Source of the DNA: Rhodococcus sp. B7740
Lineage (GTDB): Bacteria; Actinomycetota; Actinomycetes; Mycobacteriales; Mycobacteriaceae
Length of the DNA: 64,000 bases
Direction of reading: 5' to 3'
Assembly: GCF_000954115.1 (NCBI RefSeq)
Contig: NZ_CP010797.1
Location: 3,658,001-3,722,000 of the forward strand
Part shown: positions 34,102 to 43,291 of the stretch, piece after piece
Layout of the letters: each line of letters opens with the position of its first letter
Numbering within the stretch: the first letter of the stretch is position 1
The notes under the pieces: generated by a model
What the model was told of the DNA's origin: nothing
The model's database searches: none
Seen by the model: only the letters and a program-made list of their open reading frames with translations
Made by a program: the position numbers and the translations under genes

Positions 34102-34467
34102 ATGTCTGCACTGCTCGAACCCTTGCCCTCCGCGAACGACTCCGGAGTCTCGACGACGCGCCGTTCACGCGGTCCGATCAGCCTCGTTCCACCCCCGATG
34201 CAGATACATCCCGTTCCCGCCGCCACGAGCCCCTTCCCGCCGCGACCGGATCTGACCGGCCGCGAGATCGAGGTGCTGCTCTGCTGGATTCGACACGACT
34301 CGAAGACCGAAGTTGCGAAGGCACTGTTTCTCTCGCTCGGCACCGTCAACACCCACCTCACCCGGATTCGGGCCAAGTACACCTCCGTCGGGCGACCGGC
34401 ACCGACCAAGGCGGCCCTCGTCGCGCGCGCCCTTCAGGACGGGCTCGTCGATATCTCGGAGCTGTGA
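34102..34467 (+). CDS. LuxR-type helix-turn-helix protein without receiver
   Basis: Protein of 121 residues. A Pro/Ser-rich N-terminal half without a recognisable domain leads into a LuxR HTH (LTGREIEVLLCWIRHDSK, then EVAKALFLSLGTVNTHLTRIRAKY). The end VGRPAPTKAALVARALQDG is near-identical in pattern to the response regulator two genes upstream, pointing to duplication of the DNA-binding domain. GGGAGA precedes ATG 34102. It probably binds a related DNA site. Confidence 0.78.
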   Translation: MSALLEPLPSANDSGVSTTRRSRGPISLVPPPMQIHPVPAATSPFPPRPDLTGREIEVLLCWIRHDSKTEVAKALFLSLGTVNTHLTRIRAKYTSVGRPAPTKAALVARALQDGLVDISEL

Positions 34468-34490
34468 ACCAGGGTCGGTGATGCCGTCGG

Positions 34491-35588
34491 TCAGACGCTG
34501 ACGGCAGTCTCCACGCCCTCGTTCTCGAGGCGTTTGTTGCGTCGAATACTGCTCAGCAGGGCGGCCCCGATGAACAGGATTCCCACGAAGCCGGTGATCA
34601 GCTCGTTGATGTGTACACCGATCGAGACCAGCAGGATGATGGACAACGCACCGATCGCCCAGTGCGCACCGTGCTCGAGGTACACGTAATCGGACAACGT
34701 TCCCTTGCGAACCAGGAAGACCGTGATCGAGCGGACGAACATCGCACCGATGAAGCCCAGGCCGAGCGCGATGATGATGGGGTCTGCGGTGATGGCGAAC
34801 GCACCGATGACACCGTCGAACGAGAACGATGCGTCGAGCACCTCGAGGTAGAGGAACAGGAAGAACCCGGCCTTACCCGTCGCCTTCGCCAGTTCGCTCG
34901 GCCCGCCCGAGGACTCTTCGCCCTCTTCTTCGACGTGGAAGAGTTCACCGAGTCCGTTCACTGCGATGTAGGTGATCATGCCCAGCACGCCGGAGACCAT
35001 GACGGTGGAGATCTTGTCGTCCTCGGCGAGGAACTCGGCGCTCAGGACCAGCAGCAGGCCTGCGACGACCACGGAGAGCTGATCGAGGCGACCGATGCGG
35101 GCGAGCGGCTTTTCGAGCCAGCTCAACCAGGTGATCTCGCGATCCTCGAAGATGAATCCGAGGAAGAGCATCAGCAGGAACATGCCACCGAATGCAGCGA
35201 TCTGCGGATGCGCGTCGGTGAGGAGCGTCTCGTAGCTGGGTGAACCGTCCGGGAAAGTTGCGGCACCGTCGGCGGGCGGGTTGAGGGCCAGGTCGATCGC
35301 GGCGACCGGACCGAGGCCCGACGCAGCCCAGACGATGACCAGCGGGAACAGCAGCCGCATGCCGAACACGGCGATGATGATGCCGATGGTGAGGAAGATC
35401 TTCTGCCAGAACTCGCTCATGCGTCGCAACACGGTGGCATTGATGACGGCATTGTCGAAGGACAGCGACACCTCGAGTACACCGAGGATGAGGACGAGGA
35501 TCATCGCCTCGATCCCGCCGTACAGAAAAGCCACGATGACGGACACGATGGTGACCGCGATCGACCATCCGAAGATCTTGACAACCAC
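34491..35588 (-). CDS. DUF475 (TerC-related) membrane protein
   Basis: Integral membrane protein of 365 residues in the DUF475 group, distantly related to TerC. Acidic intramembrane motifs LEVSLSFDNAVINATVL and LEVLDASFSFDGVIGAFAIT occur in both halves, as in TerC-like proteins implicated in metal handling. A charged loop (EEEGEESSGG) is central. GTG 35588 (MVVKIFGWSIAVT) is chosen because AGAAGG lies about nine bases before it; the longer frame reads into the terD terminator. It follows terD on the same strand, with a terminator hairpin between. Confidence 0.85.
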   Translation of the reverse strand: MVVKIFGWSIAVTIVSVIVAFLYGGIEAMILVLILGVLEVSLSFDNAVINATVLRRMSEFWQKIFLTIGIIIAVFGMRLLFPLVIVWAASGLGPVAAIDLALNPPADGAATFPDGSPSYETLLTDAHPQIAAFGGMFLLMLFLGFIFEDREITWLSWLEKPLARIGRLDQLSVVVAGLLLVLSAEFLAEDDKISTVMVSGVLGMITYIAVNGLGELFHVEEEGEESSGGPSELAKATGKAGFFLFLYLEVLDASFSFDGVIGAFAITADPIIIALGLGFIGAMFVRSITVFLVRKGTLSDYVYLEHGAHWAIGALSIILLVSIGVHINELITGFVGILFIGAALLSSIRRNKRLENEGVETAVSV

Positions 35589-35621
35589 AGTCGTGGCCCT
35601 TCTCGAGACAAAGACGGAAAA

Positions 35622-35654
35622 ACCCCCGCCCATCATGGATGACGAGGCGGGGGT
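35622..35654 (-). terminator. Hairpin between terD and the DUF475 gene
   Basis: Arms ACCCCCGCC (35622-35630) and GGCGGGGGT (35646-35654) around a 15-base loop, followed on the minus strand by a run of five T. It is a good intrinsic terminator for terD, yet it sits only 34 bases upstream of the DUF475 start. Confidence 0.82.
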
Positions 35655-35679
35655 ACTCCCAATCTTGAGGAGGCCTTTA

Positions 35680-36255
35680 CTACACGTTTACTCCGAAATC
35701 GCGAGCGATTCCTGCGAGTCCCGAGGCGTAGCCCTGACCGACCGCGCGGAACTTCCACTCCGCGCCGTTGCGGTACAGCTCACCGAAGACCATGGCGGTC
35801 TCGGTGGAGGCGTCCTCGCTGAGGTCGTAGCGTGCGAGCTCGGAGTTGTCGGCCTGGTTGATGACGCGGATGAACGCGTTGCGCACCTGACCGAACGACT
35901 GCGAGCGTGCGTCCGCATCGTAGATGGACACGGGGAAGACGATGGTCTCGATCTCCGGCGGTACTGCGGCGAGATCGACCTTGATCTGCTCGTCGTCTCC
36001 GTCGCCCTCACCCGTGGTGTTGTCCCCGGTGTGCTCGATGGAGCCGTCGGGAGACTTCAGGTTGTTGAAGAACACGAAGTGCCCGTCGCTCAAGGCCTTC
36101 TTCGTCGAGTTCAGAGCGATGGCGCTGGCGTCGAGATCGAAGTCGGTGCCGGTCGTCGTGCGGATGTCCCATCCGAGACCGACCACGACCGCGGTCAGGT
36201 TCGGAGCTGCCTTGGTGAGCGAGACATTGCCACCCTTGCTGAGGCTGACGCCCAT
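35680..36255 (-). CDS. terD: TerD family calcium-binding stress protein
   Basis: TerD-domain protein of 191 residues, full length. It starts [20 protein letters not shown] and has the family calcium-binding acidic sites [24 protein letters not shown] and [17 protein letters not shown]. The C-terminal [18 protein letters not shown] is typical. It probably scaffolds a membrane-linked stress complex. ATG 36255 follows AAAGGACC. A terminator lies 26 bases after the stop. Confidence 0.92.
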   Translation of the reverse strand: MGVSLSKGGNVSLTKAAPNLTAVVVGLGWDIRTTTGTDFDLDASAIALNSTKKALSDGHFVFFNNLKSPDGSIEHTGDNTTGEGDGDDEQIKVDLAAVPPEIETIVFPVSIYDADARSQSFGQVRNAFIRVINQADNSELARYDLSEDASTETAMVFGELYRNGAEWKFRAVGQGYASGLAGIARDFGVNV

Positions 36256-36379
36256 TGAGAGGTCCTTTCGCAATTGGTTTCCCGTTACGGGGTCAACCGT
36301 AGTGGGAATGTCCGGTTCTTGGACGTACTCAGCCAACGACTGCGACATCGCCAGGGTTCCCGTCAGTACTATCGAGCAG

Positions 36380-37561
36380 GTGACAAGTCGCTGGCCTGGG
36401 GTGTTCCGCCGGGGTGCCGAATCGGACGCCGCCGCGCGTCGATCCCAGGACAACGCTGTCGCCGCGTTCCTCGACATGGACAAGCGTCAGTCCATCGCGT
36501 CGGCCGGCGTCGAGGCCTCCACCGCACTGCGCCCTCAGGATCGACTCGCAGGCCGATGGTCCGACACCGAGAAGCAATGTTTCGACGCCGGAGCCGCCTA
36601 CCTCGCCGCCGTCGAGCAGTTCGACGGAATCACCACCCCTGCCGCCAGATCGGCGTTCGACCGAGCGACCGCGCTTCTGCACGATGCCAGCACTGCCGTG
36701 GATCGGTTCTACGACGCCCATCGAGGCACGCTCGAGCAGGCATCTGCTCAGTTCGCCGCGACCCCGCGCCTGGTCCAGGACGCGTTGGCCGAGGCAGACG
36801 CAGCCCGCTCCACCGTCGACGAGCAGTTCGCCGCCTACCCCTCACTTCGCCAGGCGTGGCGCGAACTCGATTCTGCGACAACACAATTGCAGGCCGATCA
36901 GCGCGACCCTCTGCGCGCCCGAGAGCACGCCGCCCAAGTCCGCGACCGTGCGGCCGCGCTGCGTGCTGCCGTGGACTCGGCCCCGGGACGCCTTCAGGAG
37001 GCCCGGACCGCGCTGGCCTCCGTGCGCACCCGAATCGAGGCGGTGCGAACCAGATCCGAAGGTATCGGGCCTGCCTTCTCGAGCTTGCTTCGTGAATTCA
37101 ACGCCAAGAGCTCGGCTGATCTGTCCCGAAACGAACGATCCAGTGCGCGCCACATCGAGCAGGCCGACGAGGACCTGCGCGCGGCACGTTCGGCGCTCGA
37201 TTCGGGCAATCCCGAGCAGTCACTGGATCTGGTCACCCAGGCGCGCCAACACCTGAGCGATGCCGAACAACTGGTCGACGCGGTCACCGACCGAGTTCGA
37301 CTGCTGCGCGCGGTCAGGGCCGATCCGAAAGAGACCGAGAACAAGGTGCGGTTCAAACTTCGTGACGCTCAACAACTCGCGATCAATCGTGGTCTGGTTG
37401 CCGAATGGGGCTCGGTGTTGGATGCTCAGCTCGCCCGGATCGACAGGGCGAGCACAGCGCTGACGGGTACCCACCCGGACTACTGGTCATATCTGCAGGA
37501 TCTGGATACCATTTCGGACTTCATCGCAGGCGTGATCGACCGCATGCGAACCTCGCACTGA
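36380..37561 (+). CDS. Coiled-coil protein of the Ter cluster
   Basis: Protein of 393 residues, almost entirely helical, with abundant Ala, Arg, Gln and Asp and long heptad-like tracts (for example [21 protein letters not shown] and [19 protein letters not shown]). It has no transmembrane or signal segment. GTG 36380 ([12 protein letters not shown]) has TACTAT (36367-36372) seven bases upstream and no ribosome binding site, so it is probably leaderless. It is divergent from terD and 23 bases before the lyase gene, so it starts the biosynthetic part of the cluster. No family assigned. Confidence 0.72.
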   Translation: MTSRWPGVFRRGAESDAAARRSQDNAVAAFLDMDKRQSIASAGVEASTALRPQDRLAGRWSDTEKQCFDAGAAYLAAVEQFDGITTPAARSAFDRATALLHDASTAVDRFYDAHRGTLEQASAQFAATPRLVQDALAEADAARSTVDEQFAAYPSLRQAWRELDSATTQLQADQRDPLRAREHAAQVRDRAAALRAAVDSAPGRLQEARTALASVRTRIEAVRTRSEGIGPAFSSLLREFNAKSSADLSRNERSSARHIEQADEDLRAARSALDSGNPEQSLDLVTQARQHLSDAEQLVDAVTDRVRLLRAVRADPKETENKVRFKLRDAQQLAINRGLVAEWGSVLDAQLARIDRASTALTGTHPDYWSYLQDLDTISDFIAGVIDRMRTSH

Positions 37562-37584
37562 CTACATTCACACGAAGGACAGTG

Positions 37585-38733
37585 GTGCAACACTTTCGCC
37601 ATCTCGACGCAGACACTCGCCGACGAGTGTTCTTCATGCAACCGGAAGACATCGAGACGAGCGACGGAAACGACCTCGTGGCAACGGCTCTCGGCGCAAC
37701 GCTGTACATCCCGGCCACGCGTCCGGACCTGACGGCAACGGTGAACAAACGCACCGACGAGGGTGTGCGGTCAATCGTCATCGATCTCGAAGACGCTGTC
37801 GCAGATCATGATCTGGAAGAAGCGTTGGCCAACACCGTGCGAACTCTCAACGAACTCTCGGGTTCGGGATCGCTGGTGTTCGTTCGGGCTCGTACCGCCG
37901 CCCACATCCGCAGCATCTGCGACGGCCTCGACCACGGTGCCGCAGGGCTGGCCGGATTCGTCGTACCGAAGTTCACGGCAGCACGCGGAGCCGAGTTCCT
38001 CGACGAGATCGTCGCTGCGTCGAAGACACACGGCACCCGTCTGTTCGCCATGCCGGTCCTCGAATCACCGGAGGTGGTGCACAGGGAGACCCGCGACGCG
38101 GAACTGGTTGCCATTCGCGAACTGCTCGGTGAGTACCGCGACGTCGTACTGGCGGTGCGAATCGGTGCCACCGACATGTGCGGCACGTTCGGCATCCGCC
38201 GCGACCGCGACCTGACGATCTACGACGTCCGCGTCGTCGCCGACGTCATCAGCGCGATCGTCAATCACCTGGGCCGCTACGACGGTTCGGGATTCGTCAT
38301 CACCGGACCGGTGTGGGAGTACTTCGCAGACCACGAACGCATGTTCCGTCCCCTGCTGCGTCAGACGCCGTTCGTCGATCAACAGGCCGTACGCTTCCGC
38401 CAGCAACTGGTCAGCAGCGACCTCGACGCCCTGCTGCGCGAGGTGGCACTCGACCGCGCGAACGGCATTCAGGGCAAGACCGTCATCCACCCCTCGCACG
38501 TACCTGCCGTGCACGCACTGTCCGCGGTGACGCACGAGGAATACCACGATGCACTCGACATTCTCTCCTCCGACCAGGGCGGCGTCCAGGCGTCCGGCTA
38601 CCGCAACAAGATGAACGAGCTCGGCCCGCACCGCAACTGGGCGAAGCAGACGGTGGTGCGCGCCAGGGCGTTCGGCGTCACCAACGAGGGAATCACGTTC
38701 GTGGATCTACTGACCGCACTGGCACAGCGATGA
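37585..38733 (+). CDS. HpcH/HpaI aldolase/citrate lyase-like protein of the Ter module
   Basis: TIM-barrel lyase homologue of 382 residues. Catalytic and metal regions include RSIVIDLEDAVAD (acidic pair), FVVPKFTAARGAEF, MPVLESPEV and VRIGATDMCGTFG, and GKTVIHPSHVPAVH near the end. The N-terminus (MQHFRHLDADTRRRVFF) is characteristic of the aldolases found with TerD. GTG 37585 has GAAGGA five bases upstream. The stop overlaps the next start in ATGA. It is thought to contribute to an unidentified small-molecule product of Ter systems. Confidence 0.83.
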   Translation: MQHFRHLDADTRRRVFFMQPEDIETSDGNDLVATALGATLYIPATRPDLTATVNKRTDEGVRSIVIDLEDAVADHDLEEALANTVRTLNELSGSGSLVFVRARTAAHIRSICDGLDHGAAGLAGFVVPKFTAARGAEFLDEIVAASKTHGTRLFAMPVLESPEVVHRETRDAELVAIRELLGEYRDVVLAVRIGATDMCGTFGIRRDRDLTIYDVRVVADVISAIVNHLGRYDGSGFVITGPVWEYFADHERMFRPLLRQTPFVDQQAVRFRQQLVSSDLDALLREVALDRANGIQGKTVIHPSHVPAVHALSAVTHEEYHDALDILSSDQGGVQASGYRNKMNELGPHRNWAKQTVVRARAFGVTNEGITFVDLLTALAQR

Positions 38734-41063
38734 ACGCGAACCCGGCCGACGGAATCGCGCTCACCGACACCGGTTCGTCGTCGTCCTGGTCGGCCACGCA
38801 GTTGGTGCGGCCAGGTCTGCGTCGCAATCCCCGCCGCGCCCATCTGTTGGTCTCGACGGTGCTCGGCAAACACATCCCTGTGGATCCGGAAGTCGTGATC
38901 GCCGCAGGCACCGAACTGGCCGCCCTGGTGCACGCCGCGGTGGACGGTTCCGATGTCGACGTTCTCGGATTCGCCGAGACCGCAACGGGATTGGGCCACA
39001 CGGTCGCAACGGCTCTGGGCGCGCACTGCTACCTGCACTCGACGCGCCGCGGTGTTCCCGGCATGACGGTGCACGGCGAGTTCGAGGAGGGTCACTCGCA
39101 CGCCACCGACCACCTGCTGATGCCCACTTCGGCCGACCTTCTCGCCGGCGACCTGCCGTTGATACTGGTCGACGACGAGATCTCGACCGGAGCGACCGCA
39201 TTGGATGCGTTGCGACAGATTCACTCCACGGCCGGGCGCGCGCACTACGTCATCGCATCCCTGGTGGACATGCGCACCGCCGAGCATCTCGCTGCAGCTG
39301 CCGCGGTGGCAACAGAACTCGGCGTTCGGATCGACAACGTGAGCCTGGCACAGGGATCCGTCGAGCTGGAGCCGGGACTGACGCAGACAGTGCTGGACCT
39401 GCCGGATCCGGTATTCAATCCCACTGCTGCACAGCCTGGTTCGGTTCATCGAGTCGACGCCCACTGGCCGGCCACCCTGCCCGACGGCGGACGCCACGGA
39501 TTCCTCCGATCCGATTCGGCAGGTTTCGACTCCGCGATCGACGCCCTCGCAGCCACCGTGGATGCGTCGCTCTCCGAATCGACACCGGTGGTCGTCATCG
39601 GCCACGAGGAGCTCATGTATCTGCCGCTTCGGCTGGCGGCGGCCCTGCAGAAACTGGGGCACCGTGCGCTGTTCCAGACCACGACCCGGTCACCGGCGTA
39701 CGTGCTGGACGTGCCCGACTACCCCCTGCGCCGTGGCTTCGAATTCGCTGCACCCGAGGACGAATCGGGACTGCGCTACCTCTACAACGCGTCCGCCCCG
39801 CACGAGACCACACTGGTGCTCGTGGCCGACGCCCCCGCCGACACCGACGCTCTTGCCGCCGCGGCGGAGACACTGGCAGCCTCGGGCACCGACGTACTCC
39901 TGGTGGTCGTGACGGGAGCCGACCCGGTGGCGCTCGAGGTTTCCCGGCGCGCACGCCCGCTCCGCGGACCCGAATTCGGCTCCTACGCGGCGGACGAAGT
40001 CACGTGGCTGCTCAAAGACCTCTCGTCGCTCTCCCTCGAAGCAGGAATCGAGGAGCGGGAGCAGCGCATTCAAGCCGGCGAGGCCCATTACGCCGAATCG
40101 CTTCCGGTCGAGTACCAGCCGGATCTGGCCTACCGCGAACTGTTCGAGAAAGTGCTGCAGGAAAGCGCGTCACGGCTGGCGGTCGCGGTCGGAACCGTCA
40201 CCGAGGTCGTGCTGGCCGAGCGCGGACACGACATCGCACTCGCGTCATTGGCTCGGGCCGGTACACCCGTCGGAATTCTGATGCGCCGCTGGGCATTCGC
40301 GGCCCACGGCATCGAGCTTCCCCACTACGCCGTCTCGATCGTGCGTGATCGAGGCATCGACGCCGTGGCCTTGCGCTACCTCGCCGAACACCACGACTCA
40401 CGCTCGGTGGTGTTCGTCGACGGCTGGACCGGCAAAGGTGCGATCGCCCGCGAACTCACCGCCGCCCTCCGCGACTTTCCCGGTGCCGAGTTCGACGACG
40501 ACCTCGCCGTCCTCGCCGATCCTGGCAACTGCGCGCGCACGTACGGCACCCGCGACGACTTCCTCATCGCGTCCGCCTGTCTCAATTCGACTGTCTCGGG
40601 CCTGGTTTCACGAACCGTGCTCAACGACAGCCTGATTCGTCCCGGGGACTTCCACGGCGCGAAGTACTACGCCGATCTCGCCCCCGACGACGTCTCGCGT
40701 CACCTGCTCGACACCGTCGCTGCGCGGTTCGACGATGTCCGCGGTGAGGTCGATGCCTCGGTGGCTGCGGTGTTGGGCTCCGACCGAACCCCCACCTGGA
40801 CCGGATGGGCATCGGTGGAGAAGGTGCGTGAAGAATACGGAATCTCGCACGTCAACTTCGTCAAACCGGGCGTCGGCGAGACCACCCGGGTGTTACTGCG
40901 TCGTGTCCCGTGGCGGGTACTGGTGCGGGACGCCGATGCGCCCGAGCACGAACACATTCGGATGCTCGCCGCAGCCAGGGGCGTGCCGGTGGACGTGGTG
41001 CCCGACCTCGCCTATTCGTGCATGGGGCTGATCAAGAACGTCTCGAACGGGGACCCGTCGTGA
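38730..41063 (+). CDS. PRTase-TRSP-StiP fusion protein of the Ter module
   Basis: Large protein of 777 residues. The N-terminal phosphoribosyltransferase domain has the PRPP motif LILVDDEISTGATAL at about residues 145-160. A TRSP-like region follows (HEELMYLPLRLAAALQKLGHRALFQTTTRSP). From about residue 460 a StiP-type domain begins (YRELFEKVLQESASRLAVAVG, then RRWAFAAHGIELPHYAVSIVRDRGID and VVFVDGWTGKGAI). In many genomes these are separate genes, so a single chain is notable. Four-base overlaps join it to the lyase and to the HAD gene. Confidence 0.8.
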   Translation: MNANPADGIALTDTGSSSSWSATQLVRPGLRRNPRRAHLLVSTVLGKHIPVDPEVVIAAGTELAALVHAAVDGSDVDVLGFAETATGLGHTVATALGAHCYLHSTRRGVPGMTVHGEFEEGHSHATDHLLMPTSADLLAGDLPLILVDDEISTGATALDALRQIHSTAGRAHYVIASLVDMRTAEHLAAAAAVATELGVRIDNVSLAQGSVELEPGLTQTVLDLPDPVFNPTAAQPGSVHRVDAHWPATLPDGGRHGFLRSDSAGFDSAIDALAATVDASLSESTPVVVIGHEELMYLPLRLAAALQKLGHRALFQTTTRSPAYVLDVPDYPLRRGFEFAAPEDESGLRYLYNASAPHETTLVLVADAPADTDALAAAAETLAASGTDVLLVVVTGADPVALEVSRRARPLRGPEFGSYAADEVTWLLKDLSSLSLEAGIEEREQRIQAGEAHYAESLPVEYQPDLAYRELFEKVLQESASRLAVAVGTVTEVVLAERGHDIALASLARAGTPVGILMRRWAFAAHGIELPHYAVSIVRDRGIDAVALRYLAEHHDSRSVVFVDGWTGKGAIARELTAALRDFPGAEFDDDLAVLADPGNCARTYGTRDDFLIASACLNSTVSGLVSRTVLNDSLIRPGDFHGAKYYADLAPDDVSRHLLDTVAARFDDVRGEVDASVAAVLGSDRTPTWTGWASVEKVREEYGISHVNFVKPGVGETTRVLLRRVPWRVLVRDADAPEHEHIRMLAAARGVPVDVVPDLAYSCMGLIKNVSNGDPS

Positions 41064-41863
41064 GCGCTCTCGTCGCGGTGGATCTCGACCGTACGATGAT
41101 CTTCTCCGAGGGAGCACTCGGGGTTCCCCTGGACGATTCGTTCGAGTGCGTCGAGATGTACGAGGGAAAACCACTGTCCTACATGAGCTCTCGCGCGGTG
41201 ACGCTGCTTCGGGAGTTGAGCGAGACGACGGTCGTGGTGCCGACCACCACGCGAACCATCGAGCAGTTTCAGCGGATCGCGTTGCCCGGGGCACCGTGGC
41301 GATATGCCATCACCAGCAACGGGGGCAACATCCTCGTCGACGGTGTGCCGGATATGCAGTGGCGCAGCAGGTTCGAGTTGGATCTGGTGGGAATCGGCGC
41401 AGAGTTGAGGTCACGGGTCTCCGAGGACTGGGTCCTCAAGTACCGCGAGGCGGACGGGCTGTTCTGCTACCTGGTAGTGAACACGTCTGCCGTGCCCGAG
41501 GGCTTCGTCGCGCAGTGGTCGCAGTGGTGCGCCGCTCGGGACTGGAACGTCTCGCAGCAGGGTCGAAAGATCTACACGATGCCCAACGCGGTGTGCAAGA
41601 GCTCTGCGGTGGCCGAGGTACGGTCTCGGCTGATCCAGGACGGCACGCTGGAGGCCGACGCTCGACTGTTCGCCGCCGGTGACGGCGCACTCGATGCGGA
41701 GATGCTCATGGCCGCCGACTCGGCCGTTCGACCACGGCACGGCGAACTCGAGCTGCTCGGATTCGCCCGGCCGGGCTTGACCGTCACCGACTCCTCCGGC
41801 GTCCGGGCCAGCGAGGAGATTCTCGAGTGGCTGCGGAACCGAAGTGCCGTGCGCCGCGTCTAA
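41060..41863 (+). CDS. HAD family phosphatase of the Ter module
   Basis: Haloacid-dehalogenase-like hydrolase of 267 residues. Motif I VAVDLDRTMIF gives the Asp nucleophile and acid, motif II is VVPTTTR, and motif IV is in FAAGDGALDAEML. The cap resembles sucrose-phosphate-phosphatase-like members. The GTG at 41060 overlaps the preceding stop. It would dephosphorylate a sugar-phosphate intermediate in the pathway formed with the PRTase and lyase; this is inference. Confidence 0.83.
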   Translation: MSALVAVDLDRTMIFSEGALGVPLDDSFECVEMYEGKPLSYMSSRAVTLLRELSETTVVVPTTTRTIEQFQRIALPGAPWRYAITSNGGNILVDGVPDMQWRSRFELDLVGIGAELRSRVSEDWVLKYREADGLFCYLVVNTSAVPEGFVAQWSQWCAARDWNVSQQGRKIYTMPNAVCKSSAVAEVRSRLIQDGTLEADARLFAAGDGALDAEMLMAADSAVRPRHGELELLGFARPGLTVTDSSGVRASEEILEWLRNRSAVRRV

Positions 41864-41903
41864 CTGTTCGTCGGGGAGACAGGCAGTGGGGCAAGGGGTG
41901 GGC

Positions 41904-43289
41904 ATGACGGATCCGTACGAGGAACTCGCAGCGACGATCGACAACATCGTCACCAGTGCGTTCGTGACGCCGGTCGGCCCCGAATTTCTCGGCTCCGTTC
42001 TGCAAGCGGCATTCGAGAAGGCGAACGTGGCCCTCGACTACCGCGGCGAGTTCGAGCCGACCGAGGTGGTCATCACCGAGGCGTTCGAGGTGATGCCGCA
42101 CGAGCAGATCGTGGCCATGGTCGGATCGCTGGGAACCGACACCATCGGGAACTCGTCCAAGAACTGGAACGACTTGTCCGCTGCCGCTACCACCGGATCC
42201 GACGCCTTCCGGTCCGGCATCGAGGCGGCCATGACGTCGGGCTGGTCGGGACCGACAGCCGACGCCGTCCGTGGCGGCGTGGCCGACTACGTGTCGTCTG
42301 CGACCGCGCTGTCCACCTCGATGAGCCTGATCAGCAACAAATTACTCGAGGCGCACTCCGGATTCACGCAGACGCAATCGAGGATGCCGCCGGTGGTTGC
42401 GGCGCCCGTGAGCAGCATGATCGATTCCCTTCTGCCCATTCCCTTCGCCGCGAAGGACGCAGCGTCCGCCCGCGAGGAGCAGCAGGAAGAAGCTCGTCGA
42501 ATCATGCGCTCGGTCTACGTACCAGGGGTGTTGCAGTCCGATTCCGAGGTGCCGGTGCTACCGGCAGCGCACAACCCGGTCGCAGACAGTGCCCCCTCCA
42601 GCGGAGGCTGGGGACTCGGGAACTCCGCGGGGGACGGCAGCCTCGGTTCGAGTTCCGGAAACCGGAGCGCGAACGGAACAGATTGGGCGGCCCCGACGGC
42701 TGCAGGACAGGCACCACCCGGCGGCACCGAAGGTGCCGATACGGGTCGGACCGGTACGCCGTCGGAGCAGGCGGGGGCCGGCGGTTCGGGTTCCTTGCCT
42801 CCTGCCGACGACTCCGGTGACACTCGGGCCGCATCGGCCACCGGGCCCGGCACTTCCGGTGGTGCGGGTTCCGGGCTGGGCGCAGGTCCCGGCGGCGGCT
42901 ACGGCGGAACAGGACCGGGCAGTGGCGGCTTCGCAGGATCCAATGGTTCGGGCTACGGCGGCGCGGGATACGCGGGTGGATCCGGAAACGGTTCCGGTGC
43001 CGGATCAGGTTATGGCAGCTCGGTTCTCGGCCCTCCGATCGGCGGCGGGACGGGCGGCGGCGGGGCAGGCAGCAATGGGGCGGGCGGCGGACTCGGCAGC
43101 GCAGCAGCGGCCGGCCGCGCGGGAGCGCACGGTATGCCGGGAATGGGTGCCGTGGGGGCACCGGGCACACGGGGAGCGGGCGACAACGACGGCGAACACG
43201 CGACTCCCGGTTACCTGGTGGACGTGAGCAACGGCAGCGAACTGATCGGCGATCTGCCCCTCGTCGCACCTCCGGTACTCGGCGGCTGA
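41904..43289 (+). CDS. PPE/WXG-like protein with glycine-rich tail
   Basis: Protein of 461 residues. The first 210 are helical with a SGWSGPTADAVRGGVADYV hairpin, the W-x-G turn of ESX substrates, preceded by NWNDLSAAATTGSDAF. From residue about 225 onward it is a Gly/Ser/Pro-rich low-complexity tail (for example GPGSGGFAGSNGSGYGG), ending in a short ordered segment. I see no clear YxxxD/E export tag after the helical part. ATG 41904 has AAGGGGTGGG upstream; GTG 41886 is an alternative. The next gene is espG-like. Confidence 0.75.
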   Translation: MTDPYEELAATIDNIVTSAFVTPVGPEFLGSVLQAAFEKANVALDYRGEFEPTEVVITEAFEVMPHEQIVAMVGSLGTDTIGNSSKNWNDLSAAATTGSDAFRSGIEAAMTSGWSGPTADAVRGGVADYVSSATALSTSMSLISNKLLEAHSGFTQTQSRMPPVVAAPVSSMIDSLLPIPFAAKDAASAREEQQEEARRIMRSVYVPGVLQSDSEVPVLPAAHNPVADSAPSSGGWGLGNSAGDGSLGSSSGNRSANGTDWAAPTAAGQAPPGGTEGADTGRTGTPSEQAGAGGSGSLPPADDSGDTRAASATGPGTSGGAGSGLGAGPGGGYGGTGPGSGGFAGSNGSGYGGAGYAGGSGNGSGAGSGYGSSVLGPPIGGGTGGGGAGSNGAGGGLGSAAAAGRAGAHGMPGMGAVGAPGTRGAGDNDGEHATPGYLVDVSNGSELIGDLPLVAPPVLGG

Positions 43290-43291
43290 CG

